Notes: a model not told the origin generated them from the letters alone. A DNA stretch of 64,000 bases from Undaria pinnatifida (GCA_012845835.1 JABAKD010000005.1:7134655-7198654), one strand, 5' to 3'; shown: positions 45,941 through 56,377, counted from the first letter of the stretch. Numbers and translations: made by a program.

Positions 45941-45980
45941 ATACGACCACGAGATTTTGGATTTTCGCAGACCTCTTTCG

Positions 45981-46068
45981 TGAGTCGCGAGTCGTAATAA
46001 AAAGCGTCGTGAATCGATTCGCATCGATCGACATTGTCCTCGTGTGTGCTTTCTGCTTTCCCTCCTAG
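45981..46068 (+). other. possible 5' UTR intron of the SCP2 gene
   Basis: A donor-like GTGAGTCG at 45981 and a strong acceptor (TTCTGCTTTCCCTCCTAG) ending at 46068, three bases before the SCP2 start codon. The acceptor is the better half. Alternatively the first known exon is internal and further coding sequence lies upstream. RNA evidence would decide. Confidence 0.4.
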
Positions 46069-46071
46069 ACC

Positions 46072-49000
46072 ATGGCGATGGCGGAAGGCCTAGGAGATTC
46101 GGCGACGCGGAATTGGTGGGATATCTTGGCGGAGAAGCTGCTGGATCATCATGTCAAGAATATAATTGTTCAGGAGGTGAGCCAGACTGTAGTTGGATTG
46201 CTTATCAACGGTGTGGGGCGGCAGTAGTGTTTATTTTCCACGTCTTGCCCCGGCTCCGTCAAAACCGTTGATAATCCACTACCTGGTCCGAAAGCTCGAG
46301 TTTAAATGTTAGATGCAGCAGTTCATGCCCTGGCTCAATTTGCCCGTAGATCCGACAGACCTGCCTCTCTGCCGTGCGTTTTAGATAAAAACGTTCGCTG
46401 CTGTTACCAGTGCTTCATGCGGCGTCCTGTTGGAATCAACGTGTTTTTTTTACGGCGGTGACCAGATACGTGCGACTTCCTATTCGTCTCGTCAGGCGAT
46501 TGGGAAGTCATAGATATGTAGTCTTATCCGAGAAGTACTCTAATTCCAACAGGTCGCCGCACGCAGCGGACGCATGCTACTAATAGTGTGCTTCGGTAGG
46601 GGAGTTTTTTTCTGGGACTCCTCATTTGAGCTGTACAGTATACGGTACCTTACCCCAAACTGACGCGAGAAAAAAAAAATGTGAACGATTTCTTATCCTC
46701 GGCACTAACAAGGCTGCTATAGTACAACCCGGTCATATGATGATGCACGTATAGCGAGTTCCGCAGCAGCTGTCAGTTTTTTTTTTTTGTCCCCCTCAAT
46801 GTGGGTGGTATAGTTTCCGAGCGCGGAGTGATTCTAGACTGGCCGTGTTTGACATCGCCCTGTTGACCCTTTTACAGCTGCAAACATCGTCCCACACTAC
46901 AGACTATTAATATTAATAGTAGTTACACATGGCTACTAAATACTACTACCAGGTACATGCTACTAAATGGTAGTAAATTGTAGTTTTAATAAATAATACT
47001 GCGGCACTGATGCACTTTTTTTTGTGACACTTATCCCTTAATGCTCTGGCACTTCGCCCAGGAACTGGCTTTGAGAAAACAGGAAAATGCAACTCCGTGA
47101 ACAATCCCACAGCCGACTGTAGGTATGTACCGAATTACGCTGTGAAACACGAACGATATACCGTAACTGACACAAGATATCACCCGTACATACGGAATCA
47201 CACCTCCCACAGGATACCACACCCCGTGATAATATTTTTAAATCCCAAAATGTTATCACCGGGGTGTGTTATCTTGTGTCAGTTACGGTACTGTATTATT
47301 GGGTACGGTAGTTTATTTAGTCCAAAGTGTGCTACATATCTATGTCATAGCACGCGTCTACCTAATCCCGAGGAATGTGTCTCCAAAACCGTGGTTGCTG
47401 TTATAAAAGGGTTAAATGCGGTTCAACTAAGGGGAAGTCACCGAGCTATACCCTTCATGAGAAAGTTGGCAACCATTAACACGCGCGATTTTAGTAGCAT
47501 ATCGCGTATAGCGTGCAAAGACGAGTTTCGACCAGCTCATCGATCTCACAGCTCGAGTGTTGTGTTTTTTTCACGAGGTGTAAACGTCATGAGATTCGAA
47601 CGATGCTGGGTCGTGTAGTCATTTAGTTGTCATTATTATTGGTTCAAAAGCTCCGTCCATCAGAAACTCTTTGGTGAAAGATGCTACCCCTGTTGGTGCA
47701 CTCGTCAGCACTACCAACGCCTTCATCTGCAATCGACGACGCAATTGGAGACAGGGTGTAGAAGCTATTGCGCCTACGCTACTCGTACTCGCAACAGCTT
47801 TCACACCTTGTCTCCAATTGCCCGTAATAGATCCGGCAATCTGCATGTTTGCTGTGGATTGCAGATGAAGGCGTTGGTTGTGCAGGCGAGTGCACCAACA
47901 GCGGTAGCGCCTTTTCACCAAAGAGTAGTAGCAGTGTCTTCTTCGGCTGTTCGTTCGATAGCTCCGGGAGTCGTGTCCATGAAGTGATCGTCCGGGTCTT
48001 GTCCAACTTGGTAATGGTGTTCATATTTCAGGATGTATCACAGCTCGGCAGCTATGAACTGCGGCAGTACGACGGGCCCAATCCACCCACCCACCCACCC
48101 ACCCACCCACCCACCCATCTACCCACCCACCCGCCCGCCCGCCCGTGCTGCCGCGCCCCGACGTCAACCGAACCCGACCCGACCCGACCTGACCCAACCC
48201 AATCCAATCCAACCCAACCAAACCTATCCCATCCCAGTCAAAGCATGTCTCCCCTCCCTCCCCCCGTCCCTGCCTCGGCACATGTATGCGCATGCAAATA
48301 ACTCGCCCAATTCTAAATCGCCTCTAAATCGGCTTGAAACCCAGTCTCACCACCTCTCCGTCTTACGGACATTGCGCCATTCCAATTACCTCCGCAACAA
48401 ACATACTGCACTTGACCTTTGACACCCCCCCGGCCCCCACTTCCACCCTGCCCCACCCCCTCCCCTGGTTCTGCACATGTACGCATATGTATTATGCGGA
48501 ACTCCCGCCGGGGATTTGAAATGAAAAAGGTTGGGTCGTCGTTGCGGTTTGTGGTCGGCGAGGAGAGCTGCGTGGTGGTGGATGTTCGCGATGTCGCCTC
48601 CGGAGCGATGGTTCGGCACGGCGACTCCAAAACCGAGGTGTGTGTTGTCGGCGCTGCAACAGTAAATAGGTTTTGACCCTGTAGACGAAGCTTGCATTCG
48701 GTTTCATTTTTTTCCTTCATGTCTTTTATTTCTTTGCTTTTCTCTCCCGTATTTTGGTTGGTTGGTGTGTGTGGTGCTTCGTGTCGCGTAAGGATGGGTT
48801 TTCGTAACAAAAACATGATTACACTCCCGCTGTGGGATGGAGCATTGGGTCAAAACAACTATTTGCAAGCTGTGTATGATAGTTTGCGTTGGCTACTCGC
48901 CTGTATTTGCGATGTGTTGTCTCTGTCTCGTAGTTTGTGACCACAGAACTTGTGGCTCTCTCTGGAAAGAAGAATCAGCTCGGACACTGGGCGCGCTGGG

Positions 49001-49460
49001 TGTGCACGGACGGACACTGAGGGGCGGTGGTGTGCTAGAAGCCAGAAATCGATGTGCATATAAATTAAGTTAGGTCATACCCTTGATATTTGAAGACGTT
49101 CATTTTTGGTATTTTCCACGTCCAAGGGAGACGGTCTCGATGGCTACAAATAACCAAACAACGGTTTAACACCGCCACCCCCATTCCCCACCCACCCCTC
49201 TTCTATCGACCATCCGTCAGGTTGATGCCACAATAGAGATGTCAGACGAGGCGTTTTTTCTGGTGTGCGCGGGAAAGCTTACGCCACACCGCGCGTTGAT
49301 GACCGGGCGTATGTTGGTGAAAGGAAACATGCTCAGAGCGATGAGATCCGGGCCGCTGTTCGAGCTGCTGCGACCGGTGCGCTCGGGGGGGCGGCACCGA
49401 GAAGGCGGTGGATTGGAGCGGCGGGAAATACCGCGGCAAGTCCGGCAGGCCCGCCTCTGA
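46072..49460 (+). CDS. SCP2 sterol-binding domain protein, three exons
   Basis: Predicted 150-residue peroxisomal lipid-binding protein of the sterol carrier protein 2 family, which binds sterols and fatty acyl-CoA in a hydrophobic tunnel. The exons are 46072-46176, 48530-48637 and 49221-49460, all joined in phase 0. Exon 1 (MAMAEGLGDSATRNWW...) gives the first helix. Exon 2 gives the first strands (LRFVVGEE, then CVVVDVRD). Exon 3 carries the family signature: ATIEMSDEAFF, then GKLTPHRALMTGRMLVKGNM and LRAMRSGPLFELL. The exon 2/3 join restores KTE-VDATIEMSDE. Donors are GAG/GTGAGC and GAG/GTGTGT. Acceptors are AAAAAG/G, the first AG after a long pyrimidine tract, and CCGTCAG/G. The protein ends Ala-Arg-Leu, a recognised variant of the PTS1 import signal. 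The 30 residues before it are Arg/Gly-rich and less typical, so the last exon end is less certain. Single-domain SCP2 proteins are usually about 110-140 residues. Confidence 0.82.
47040..47150 (-). repeat. R9 repeat, partial, reverse, in intron 1
   Basis: GGCTTTGAGAAAACAGGAAA, ATGCAACTCCGTGAACAATC and CCACAGCCGACTGTAGG give the reversed R9 core. Confidence 0.55.
47505..47600 (+). repeat. R8 repeat copy in intron 1
   Basis: GCGTGCAAAGACGAGTTTCG, ATCGATCTCACAGCTCGAGT and TTTTTTTCACGAGGTG. Confidence 0.6.
47667..47925. repeat. 259-base inverted repeat (hairpin) in intron 1
   Basis: The left arm CTCTTTGGTGAAAGATGCTA, CTGTTGGTGCACTCG, ACCAACGCCTTCATCTGCAA is complemented by the right arm (TTGCAGATGAAGGCGTTGGT, CGAGTGCACCAACAG, TTTTCACCAAAGAG). 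An inner stem pairs GCAATTGGAGACAGGGTGTA (47741-47760) with CACACCTTGTCTCCAATTGC. No transposase. It is either a MITE-like element or a gene-fragment duplication. Confidence 0.85.
48083..48150. repeat. ACCC/GCCC tetranucleotide microsatellite
   Basis: (CCAC)n followed by (CCCG)n, inside intron 1 of the SCP2 gene. Confidence 0.92.
48638..49220 (+). other. intron 2 of the SCP2 gene
   Basis: 583-base intron (GTGTGT to CCGTCAG), mostly occupied by a reverse-strand R3 retroposon at 48700-48965. Confidence 0.75.
48700..48965 (-). mobile_element. R3 retroposon, copy 4, reverse, in intron 2
   Basis: On the - strand: TCTGTGGTCACAAACTACGA, GACAGAGACAACACAT and CGCAAATACAGG (48905-48955 region). It ends in an A-rich tail (GAGAGAAAAGCAAAGAAATA, AAAGACATGAAGG), seen as T-rich sequence at 48710-48765. 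Confidence 0.65.
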
Positions 49461-49529
49461 TGAAGACCGACGCGTTTTTGTTCGTGTTCCGATACGTGCT
49501 GGGGTAGACGTGCCCCCCCTTTTTTTTCA

Positions 49530-49690
49530 GCTCCTCGCTTAAATGGCTCTATGCCTCACGCAAGAGCTGATTTTGAGTAAACTGAAAGTGCCGCGGTTTG
49601 ATGAGCAAAACTCATGGGCTACGTATACCAAAAAAAAAGATTTTGCCTAACCAAAACGACATTTCGACGATTTTGGTGAAGGATTTTCGG
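49530..49690 (-). repeat. R9 repeat, partial, reverse, 3' of the SCP2 gene
   Basis: CAGCTCCTCGCTTAAATGG, ACTGAAAGTGCCGCGGTTTG, ATGAGCAAAACTCATGGGCT and ACGTATACC. It starts about 70 bases after the stop codon, so it may lie in the 3' UTR. Confidence 0.55.
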
Positions 49691-50550
49691 CATTCAGAAA
49701 CAAAAATGGCCTAAAAGTGGCACCAGGTGTACCTCAAGACTTCGGTCGTAGCACGCGTTGTTTTGTTTTGTTTTGTTCGGCCATGAGAACACATGACACG
49801 GCTTCATCGGCCCCCAGAGTAGTAGAGGTTTGATTGGCCAGGAGTTTGGCCGCGAGTAGTGTTGGTTGGGCGTGAGACATGAAAACATACGCTTTAATTG
49901 GCGGGGAGGACGTTGGTGTTGATTGGGTGTGATAACGTAAAGTTTTGTTTTGGCCGTGATAGAAATGTGTTTTGTCTAAGAACGCACGTTTTATGTTGTC
50001 GTGGCGATGCCTTTAGCCGTAGAAATGGCGGTGGACGGGTGGGAGATGGTGAGCTGTTGAGGAATGGGTTGCAGCGTGGGCAGGATTGAGTCATACATGC
50101 AGGATGTATTCGTACTGCAGTCGGGTTTTGTCGTTATTTCGGACAGGATGTGTTCATATTTTTGTCATTGACCAAGTCGTTCCTTTCATTTCATACTGGA
50201 CGAAACATTATATTATCACTATATACAATTAAGGACCATCAATAGAGGGCTGAGCAAACAATATTTACGTCACGGTGTTCGTTGTGTGTTGGCGTTTTGT
50301 GTGGGTCAGGTTTGGGTTGAGTTCGGCGTTGTGTATAAAAGTAGCTGCCCCCCACCCACGTCTGGAATCGGTATTCCGAAGAGGACAAATAGATGATTTT
50401 GGGCGCGCCTTCCGTTGCATTGTGAGCTTGAGGGACTGACGTTACTCGCGCCGCCCCACTCCGCACCACCCCGGTCCGGCCCGGTGTAACTCCGTGCCCT
50501 CATATATTGTTGGCTGATATTTTTAGTTTGTGTCTTGTGTGTGGTGTATG
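49691..50550. other. 0.86-kb region without recognisable genes
   Basis: G/T-rich sequence at 49740-50060. Short ORFs on both strands are of no known family. Confidence 0.4.
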
Positions 50551-52992
50551 CCGGTCGCCCCGGTGGTCTACTGGTTAACCTCGAACACTATTACAACGTT
50601 GAAGCCAAGGGTTCAAATCTCGGTGTGGAGATTTTTTATTTTTAGAGACACCACCTGCCGAGAGCGCTTTATAGCGTGGGTATGCTGTATGCATTATTCG
50701 ACGCGAGTCGATGAGGGAACAAAGTGCCGAATTATTATCGGGGTGAAAACGATGGCGCGTACCGTAGTGGGAAGGGGGGAGAAGAGCCTGCTTAGTAACC
50801 CCGGATCTGAGTTACGTCTGGGGGAGGGGGGGGCATACTCATTTGCCGCTTGCCTTGGTCATTTGAGCATTGACCACGCGTCCCTTTCGAGACGGAGCAC
50901 CGGTGCTACTCCTAATAGAGACACCTCCAACGTTTGGGCGCTCGTTACGCTTTTTCCATACACTACATAGAAACTGTTTGCTTATCCTATCCCCGTCCAG
51001 TTTCGCCGTCTGCGGTCACCATCTAGATCTCCTAGGATAGCAATCGTTTTCTTGCTATTCTCTAGTCTCTACCAAACTCTTCCATGTCACATACGTCTAA
51101 TTTCCTAATCTCTTCCTCTGGCGCATCCCGTTCATCTTTGTGTATTTCACATTCTCCTACTATGTGAGTCCTACTCCCTCTTGTTGTGCGACACGGGCAC
51201 ATATTTGTAGCCACATCCTCCTCCTCCCGACTACTGGTGGTATCTCTTTCTTCTTTCTGGTAGGTCCAGGTCCCCTACACGAAATCGTAGTTTCAGCTTT
51301 TTCGCGTAGTTCATTGGGCCGTGCAGATACGTTTTCATTCCAACATCTTTCCTCAACCCCCCCATATCTCCAAAAGTGCTTCTCGTTCACCTTCTTTCTT
51401 AGCGCTTGCCGTTCCCTTTCTTCTATTATTTCTTTTAATTCTGTCTTGTACCCGCCAAACTTCTCTTTAGACGGTACCTCTTCTTGGTCCCCCCCTAAAT
51501 ACTTACACATTTTCTCGACTTCGTTGTCCCATCTTATTCCAGCTCGCCCTTTTTTTGTTATTTTCTCCCATACAGCCCTATCAACTGTGGCTGGCAACCT
51601 CTTTTCTGGCATATTCTATACTTTTTATTGCCATATCAACTTTCTCGCATCTCTATTTGTTTTAAGGGGTTACATTCCTAGTTCTGCTCTTAATACTGTA
51701 TTACTCGTCGTACTTGAGCACCCTCGCATCTTTTTAGCTGCTGTCATCTGCACTGTTTTCGTTTGTTTTACTAACTTCGCGCCCCCTTCCCATACCTCTC
51801 CTGTATACTCCAACTTTTGCACAATCACATAGTCATCAGAATACATATTTCAGTCCTAGTGTCCAGGTGCGGGTCTGTTAGGATCGCATCCATCTTGCCT
51901 ACTTGTGATTTACCCTTTCCTATTACTTTCGCTATTTGTGCATCCCAAGAGCAGTCCTTAGAGATATCTACGCCATGGAACGTATATTGGTCTACGATCG
52001 GTAGTTCATCTCCTCCCCACTTCCAGTTGAAATTTACTGGATTCGCCTTATCTTCGTTACATACAACTACTGCGCATTTTTTCACGTTCGCTGTCACTCT
52101 CCATTTCCTTGCGTACTCTATTAATAGTGCCTTCTCTATTTGATAAACAAATTTCAAGGACTCTAATTGTTAACAACTGCAATCCTTCGGTTGTTGTTAC
52201 TGATATCGCCACGAAATCATCCGCAAACATCAACCCCGACACCGTCTCTTCCCCCATCGTGACTCCTTGCTTTGCTGTTTCGACTGCTACTATCACGTCA
52301 TTAGTATTTACCTTGAAAATATTTGGTGATAGTGTACATCCCTGTGCAACTCCTTGTAAAATATCAACATATTTAGATATTTCCCCGTCCAGCATCACAG
52401 CACTTCTCGCACATTCCGTAATATATTTCATCATTCTCTCCACATCTTTCCTCTGATCCCAATTTCCCACATATTTTTCCACAACCCGCATCCCTCCATG
52501 TATGTACTGTGTCATAGGCCTTCTGTACATGTAGGAAAAAGCAGTACGTCGTTAGCCCGGCGTCTTTCCTACCTTGAATTATCTTACCTAATGTGTACAC
52601 ATAGTCTACGCAGCTACGGTTTGGCCTAAATCCTGCTTGCCCTTCGCTTATTTTTTCGTCCTTCCCCAACATTGTTCCCATTCCTATCGTTCAAAATCTT
52701 ACAGAATATTTGCCTACGGTGTGCTTAATAATAATAGCTACTTCCCCGGGTCAGCCTTATATCTCCTTTCTTGAACAAGTTTACTGCTACTCCTTTCCTC
52801 TCCACCTCTTCTTGGGCGCATACTCGTTTTTCTATATCCAATTATACAACATAACTATCACATTGTAAGCATACCTTCTCCCCCGTACTTCGTAAAACTA
52901 TTCACTATTTTATCTGCCCGCGAGTTGCGTTCAGGGGGGAAGAAATAGAAATAAAAGTGCGAAGAGATTGGATAGGCAAAAAAAAAGGGTAC
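50551..52992 (+). mobile_element. SINE1 copy F, split by a LINE insertion
   Basis: The head CCGGTCGCCCCGGTGG is at 50551, the A box TGGTCTACTGG at 50564-50574 and the B box GGTTCAAATCTC at 50609-50620. The body includes ATTATTCGACGCGAGTCGAT, GGCGCGTACCGTAGTGGG and TAACCCCGGATCTGAGTTAC, ending at about 50827. The missing SINE1 tail (AGAAATAGAAATAAAAGTGC, GAAGAGATTGGAT, GGCAAAAAAAAA) lies at 52940-52992, on the far side of the LINE. The element is complete once the LINE is removed. Confidence 0.88.
50828..52921 (-). mobile_element. non-LTR retrotransposon (LINE-A), 5'-truncated and broken
   Basis: Reverse-transcriptase coding sequence on the - strand in at least four frame segments: about 52921-52560, 52530-52160, 52157-51825, and 51612 onward. 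The first segment has FRPNRSCVDYVYTLGKIIQG and then QKAYDT. The second has DILQGVAQGCTLSPN and the active-site FADD at 52227-52216. The third has ARKWRVTANVKKCAVVVCNE. The fourth covers the C-terminal region (RAGIRWDNEVEKM). Motif A reads FFLHVQKAYDT, so the first catalytic Asp is His. The endonuclease region is absent. It ends with GGCAAATGAGTATG and a C-run. Flanking GAGTTACGTCTGGGGGAGG (50809-50827) and GAGTTGCGTTCAGGGGGGA (52922-52940) look like a diverged target-site duplication inside SINE1 copy F. Confidence 0.9.
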
Positions 52993-54288
52993 TGTAATGG
53001 AATCGAGTTCGATACGATACACTCACGTAATCGAAAAAACAAATCGTTGTGTCCGTGGACGTGATGATGTCATGATGCTTTCTGGCCTCGTACGAGGTGC
53101 TCATTCGTTCGGGGCGACTCGGTCAGGTTCTCCCGGCCGCACCGGTAGATACATAAAACAATACCGAGACGTGACGTTTCTGGCATTTTTGTTCCAGCAC
53201 ACCAGGACTATTTTGTAAAATTCTTCGTTCTATTTAAACACGTCAGCTGTGAGTTCGAGGCATATTTAGGGTCTCGATACTCGTCTTTGCAAGCTGCATG
53301 ATACACCTAATTTTGAGAAAACAATGGAGGAGTTAATTTGGCGCACGATGTGCAGGAACATATGTGGAAGTAAGTGTGGTGCGCTTAAGCTTCAATCTTT
53401 CTTTTCTTCTTGGGTAATACTACTAAATGTTCGAAGGAGGACATCGTTGTCGTATGCTTTCACCAGGTAACCCCCACGCTTACAGTAGAAACACTACAAA
53501 AAAAATCCGATGGCTTCGATATAATAAGATGCACTTTAAGAAAAAGGAGGTTTGTAGCGTTCTGGGTCATCCGCGTGCGTATGTTCGGGTTTCCTACTGA
53601 TTTGGAGGCATGCATGTTGAACAGTAAAACAAGCACGCCACGCCCTAGAGTCCCCCGAGACCCGAGACACCGTCCATGTTTGCCGGAGAAAAAAATGAAT
53701 TATGTTTGACTCGCGCTCACTCGCTTGTTTTTTTGTGTCACCGCGTAAAGCAGAGCAACAAAAATCAAGCAGTAAGCCTACACGCACGCAACCGACACCC
53801 CGGGCCCGTAGACACCCGCGGTCTCTGTTTACAGCCAACTGGCCCTATTAGAGTACCCTGAAAAAGCAGAGGGCGTGAAAAAAAAGGTGGCGCCCCCATC
53901 TGTGACACGTCTGTATGCCCTCTGATTCGCTAGCGCGTGTACAGCAATAAAAAAAAAATCAGCACGGCATCAGCTATATCTGCAGCAGGCGCCAAGGCAC
54001 TCGGCCCTGTATTCGGTGTTGCAGCTGCACCCTGCCAGCCCTCCACCCTCTAAGTCCCAACGCGTATTTAAGCTGACCGTGGCGGCGGCCTCACGCTGGC
54101 GTGACCTCGCCACATGAGCCGCGCCTCAAGTGGTGATATATAGATGATATTATATAGCAATGACGCAAATACTACTGCTGGTACTAATGCTGTACGCTGT
54201 ACGCAACCGTGATGACGTCAAGATGCTTTCTTGCCAATTTGCTCATTCGCCGGGGACTACTCGCGCTCTCTTGGCCTTGCCGGTAAAA
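52993..54288. other. 1.3-kb region with short dispersed repeats
   Basis: GTGATGATGTCATGATGCTT, then GTGCTCATTCGTTCGGGGC at 53060-53115, recurs as GTGATGACGTCAAGATGCTT, then TTTGCTCATTCGCCGGGG at 54209-54256 (R12). A reverse R8 copy lies at 53235-53305 (complement of GCTTGCAAAGACGAGTATCG). No gene recognised. Confidence 0.5.
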
Positions 54289-54450
54289 GGTGAATGCCGG
54301 TAAAAGATGAACGCCGGTAAAGGTGAACGCCGGTAGAAGGTGAATGCCGGTAAAAGGTGAATGCCGGTAAAAGGTGAATGCCGGTAAACGGTGAACGCCG
54401 GTAAACGGTGAATGCCGGTAAAAGGTGAATGCCGGTAAAAGGTGGACGCT
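54289..54450. repeat. 18-bp minisatellite, about nine units
   Basis: GCCGGTAAAAGGTGAATG with single-base variants. On the - strand it reads as a hexapeptide repeat (YRHSPFTGIH-like), a by-product of the multiple-of-three period. Confidence 0.95.
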
Positions 54451-54837
54451 ACATAGCGCGGTAGAGGTGCACCAACCAACCATTGTCTTTTCTGAGGCTC
54501 TTCAGTTGAGGAGCTGTACACCCCTCTACACCTCTCCGAGGCAAAAACTGCCTTCCAAGGGAAACCTAGAACGCGCAGTGCGATTATCAATGGGCATAGT
54601 GTAGGATGGCTTTTGCAGTGGTTGAAAGGTTGATAATCGCTTGAGAACCGAGAACGGTTTTGGGTTTTGGCAGCAGACCCTAGAGCAAAATCTACGGAGT
54701 ATTTGTAGCGGTAGCAGTAGTGGCAGCGGCAATAGAGTGCCACGCTGTAGCAATAGTGGTGGCAGTATCAGCAGATTTTATCTGTCTGCGGCAACCCCGT
54801 CGTACACGAACAGCACTTCGCCACACACCACCGCCAC
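54451..54837. other. unassigned spacer
   Basis: GTAGCAGTAGTGGCAG-type repeats at 54700-54735. No gene recognised. Confidence 0.4.
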
Positions 54838-54906
54838 ACCAGCACCAGCAGCACCAGCACCAGCACCAGCACCAGCACCAGCACCAGCAGCACCAGCACC
54901 ACCAAG
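54838..54906. repeat. CACCAG hexanucleotide microsatellite
   Basis: (CACCAG)n with CAG insertions. Confidence 0.92.
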
Positions 54907-55017
54907 ATCACACCGAGCGCTTCACAACGACATCGGTAAATAGGCCACCCGACGCCCTCCCCTCCGTGCACACGTCGGCGGAACAAATCACCAACTCTTC
55001 AAGGAGCGCGGTTTCAC

Positions 55018-55130
55018 CTGACCATTTTTCACGGGACACTTTTATTACGGGACGCGTTTCCACGGGCCAACTTTGCACGGGACACCACTTGACGGGACGA
55101 GTTTTCGCGAGACATTATTCAAACGGCACC
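55018..55130. repeat. ACGGGAC-spaced short repeat
   Basis: CACGGGAC, ACGGGACG, CACGGGCC, CACGGGAC and GACGGGAC recur every 16-20 bases, separated by TTTT-containing spacers. Six units. Confidence 0.7.
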
Positions 55131-55617
55131 CTGGAATTTAAATAATGAAACACAAAGGCAAGGCGTTTCAACGACCGTACGTCCTACGAGCCTTTGCTTT
55201 GCCGGCTCTACCCCGGGTTGCACCGCCACCACCACCACCGCCATCCCCACCCGCACTAGCACCACTTCGCTCCACCCCCTCCATGCCCCCGTCCCCGACC
55301 CAGCTCCTGCTTCCGACACGGGTACTCGCCCGGGCTCCGCTCCTCGTGCGGAAAAGATCACCGCCGTCGCGTTTCACTTCCGCTCCCGTGCCCGCGCCCG
55401 CATGCCGTCCTGAATGATCGAACCCCCCAGCGACTCCCGCCACCGCGCTGGCGTCGACTGTCGGTTCTCGTCTCGCCGTCCTCGATTCCCTCGACGCGTG
55501 GCCTCTCCCTGTGGTGCCCCCAGTAGGACGTGTCCAGTCTTCACCGTCTCCGCTCGAGGTCCCCCTTTCTTCGCACTGGTGACTGGAAGAGGTGGAAAGA
55601 TCATCGCCGCAGCCATA

Positions 55618-55690
55618 GTCACCACTAGTATCACCACCACCACCACCACCACCATAACGTCTACCCTCACTACCACCACTACCTCCACCC
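55618..55690. repeat. ACC trinucleotide microsatellite
   Basis: (CACCAC)n with TACC variants. Confidence 0.85.
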
Positions 55691-56377
55691 CCACGCGCTA
55701 CCGACAGCGTCACCCAATGGTCGTCCGTGTTTGAAGTTCCGCCACGGAAATGGGCCGGTCGTTTCTGCCCTCGCTGCAACATCCAGAGAGTGGGGAAGGA
55801 AGGCCAGGGGAGAGGGTTGGAGGGAGGGGGTGCAGGGATTGGGGTGCGGAGGCGGGGGGGGGGGGGGGGGGGGCGAGGGGTTATTCTCCGGTTGCGGACA
55901 GTACGCGATATTGAACATGAGCTTTCGGGTTGTCGCACGTTCAAATCAAGCGGGGCAACAAGCTTCTTAGGTTGGGTGCAGAGAACATTATTGAGAGGTT
56001 GGGGTCCGCTCCTTGTTGTGAACGGCAGCAGGAGCCAGTTTACAGCGAGCAACAGATGCAACCAGTCATGGGCAACAGGGGCATTTGATTGATATCCCAA
56101 TAAGGGCAGAGGTGACCTGACCACCCTTCCCCCCTCCTTCCCCAAAGGCAATACAGGGTGTGCACGTCTAAGCGCTGTTTCGTGCGTGTCTACTACCACG
56201 ACCACTACTACCACAACAGGCACAACAACACCAACAACACCAACACCAACTACTACTACTACTAGCGCAACATGCTTTTTCAGCACCATACATATACAGA
56301 CAACCGAAGACACTCGTGAGCCACATGCGGAACATACTAACAATAGCGCACCTTTTCTGCAGTAGCGCGCGCCGGCG

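Larger units (their letters stand above)
46177..48529 (+). other. intron 1 of the SCP2 gene
   Basis: 2353-base intron (GTGAGC to AAAAAG). It holds the doubled footprint CTATTAATATTAATAG (46914-46929), TACCAGGTA (46947-46955) and an R9 fragment (47040-47150, reverse). An R8 copy (47505-47600), a 259-base inverted repeat (47667-47925) and an ACCC/GCCC tetranucleotide run (48083-48150) follow. The pyrimidine-rich tract at 48420-48475 precedes the acceptor, and no AG occurs between the two. If the intron were retained, the frame would stop at about 46228. Confidence 0.75.

Noticed and set aside
50530-50970. 146-codon ORF over SINE1 copy F
   Set aside because: It runs through the SINE and the LINE 3' end in the wrong orientation for the LINE.
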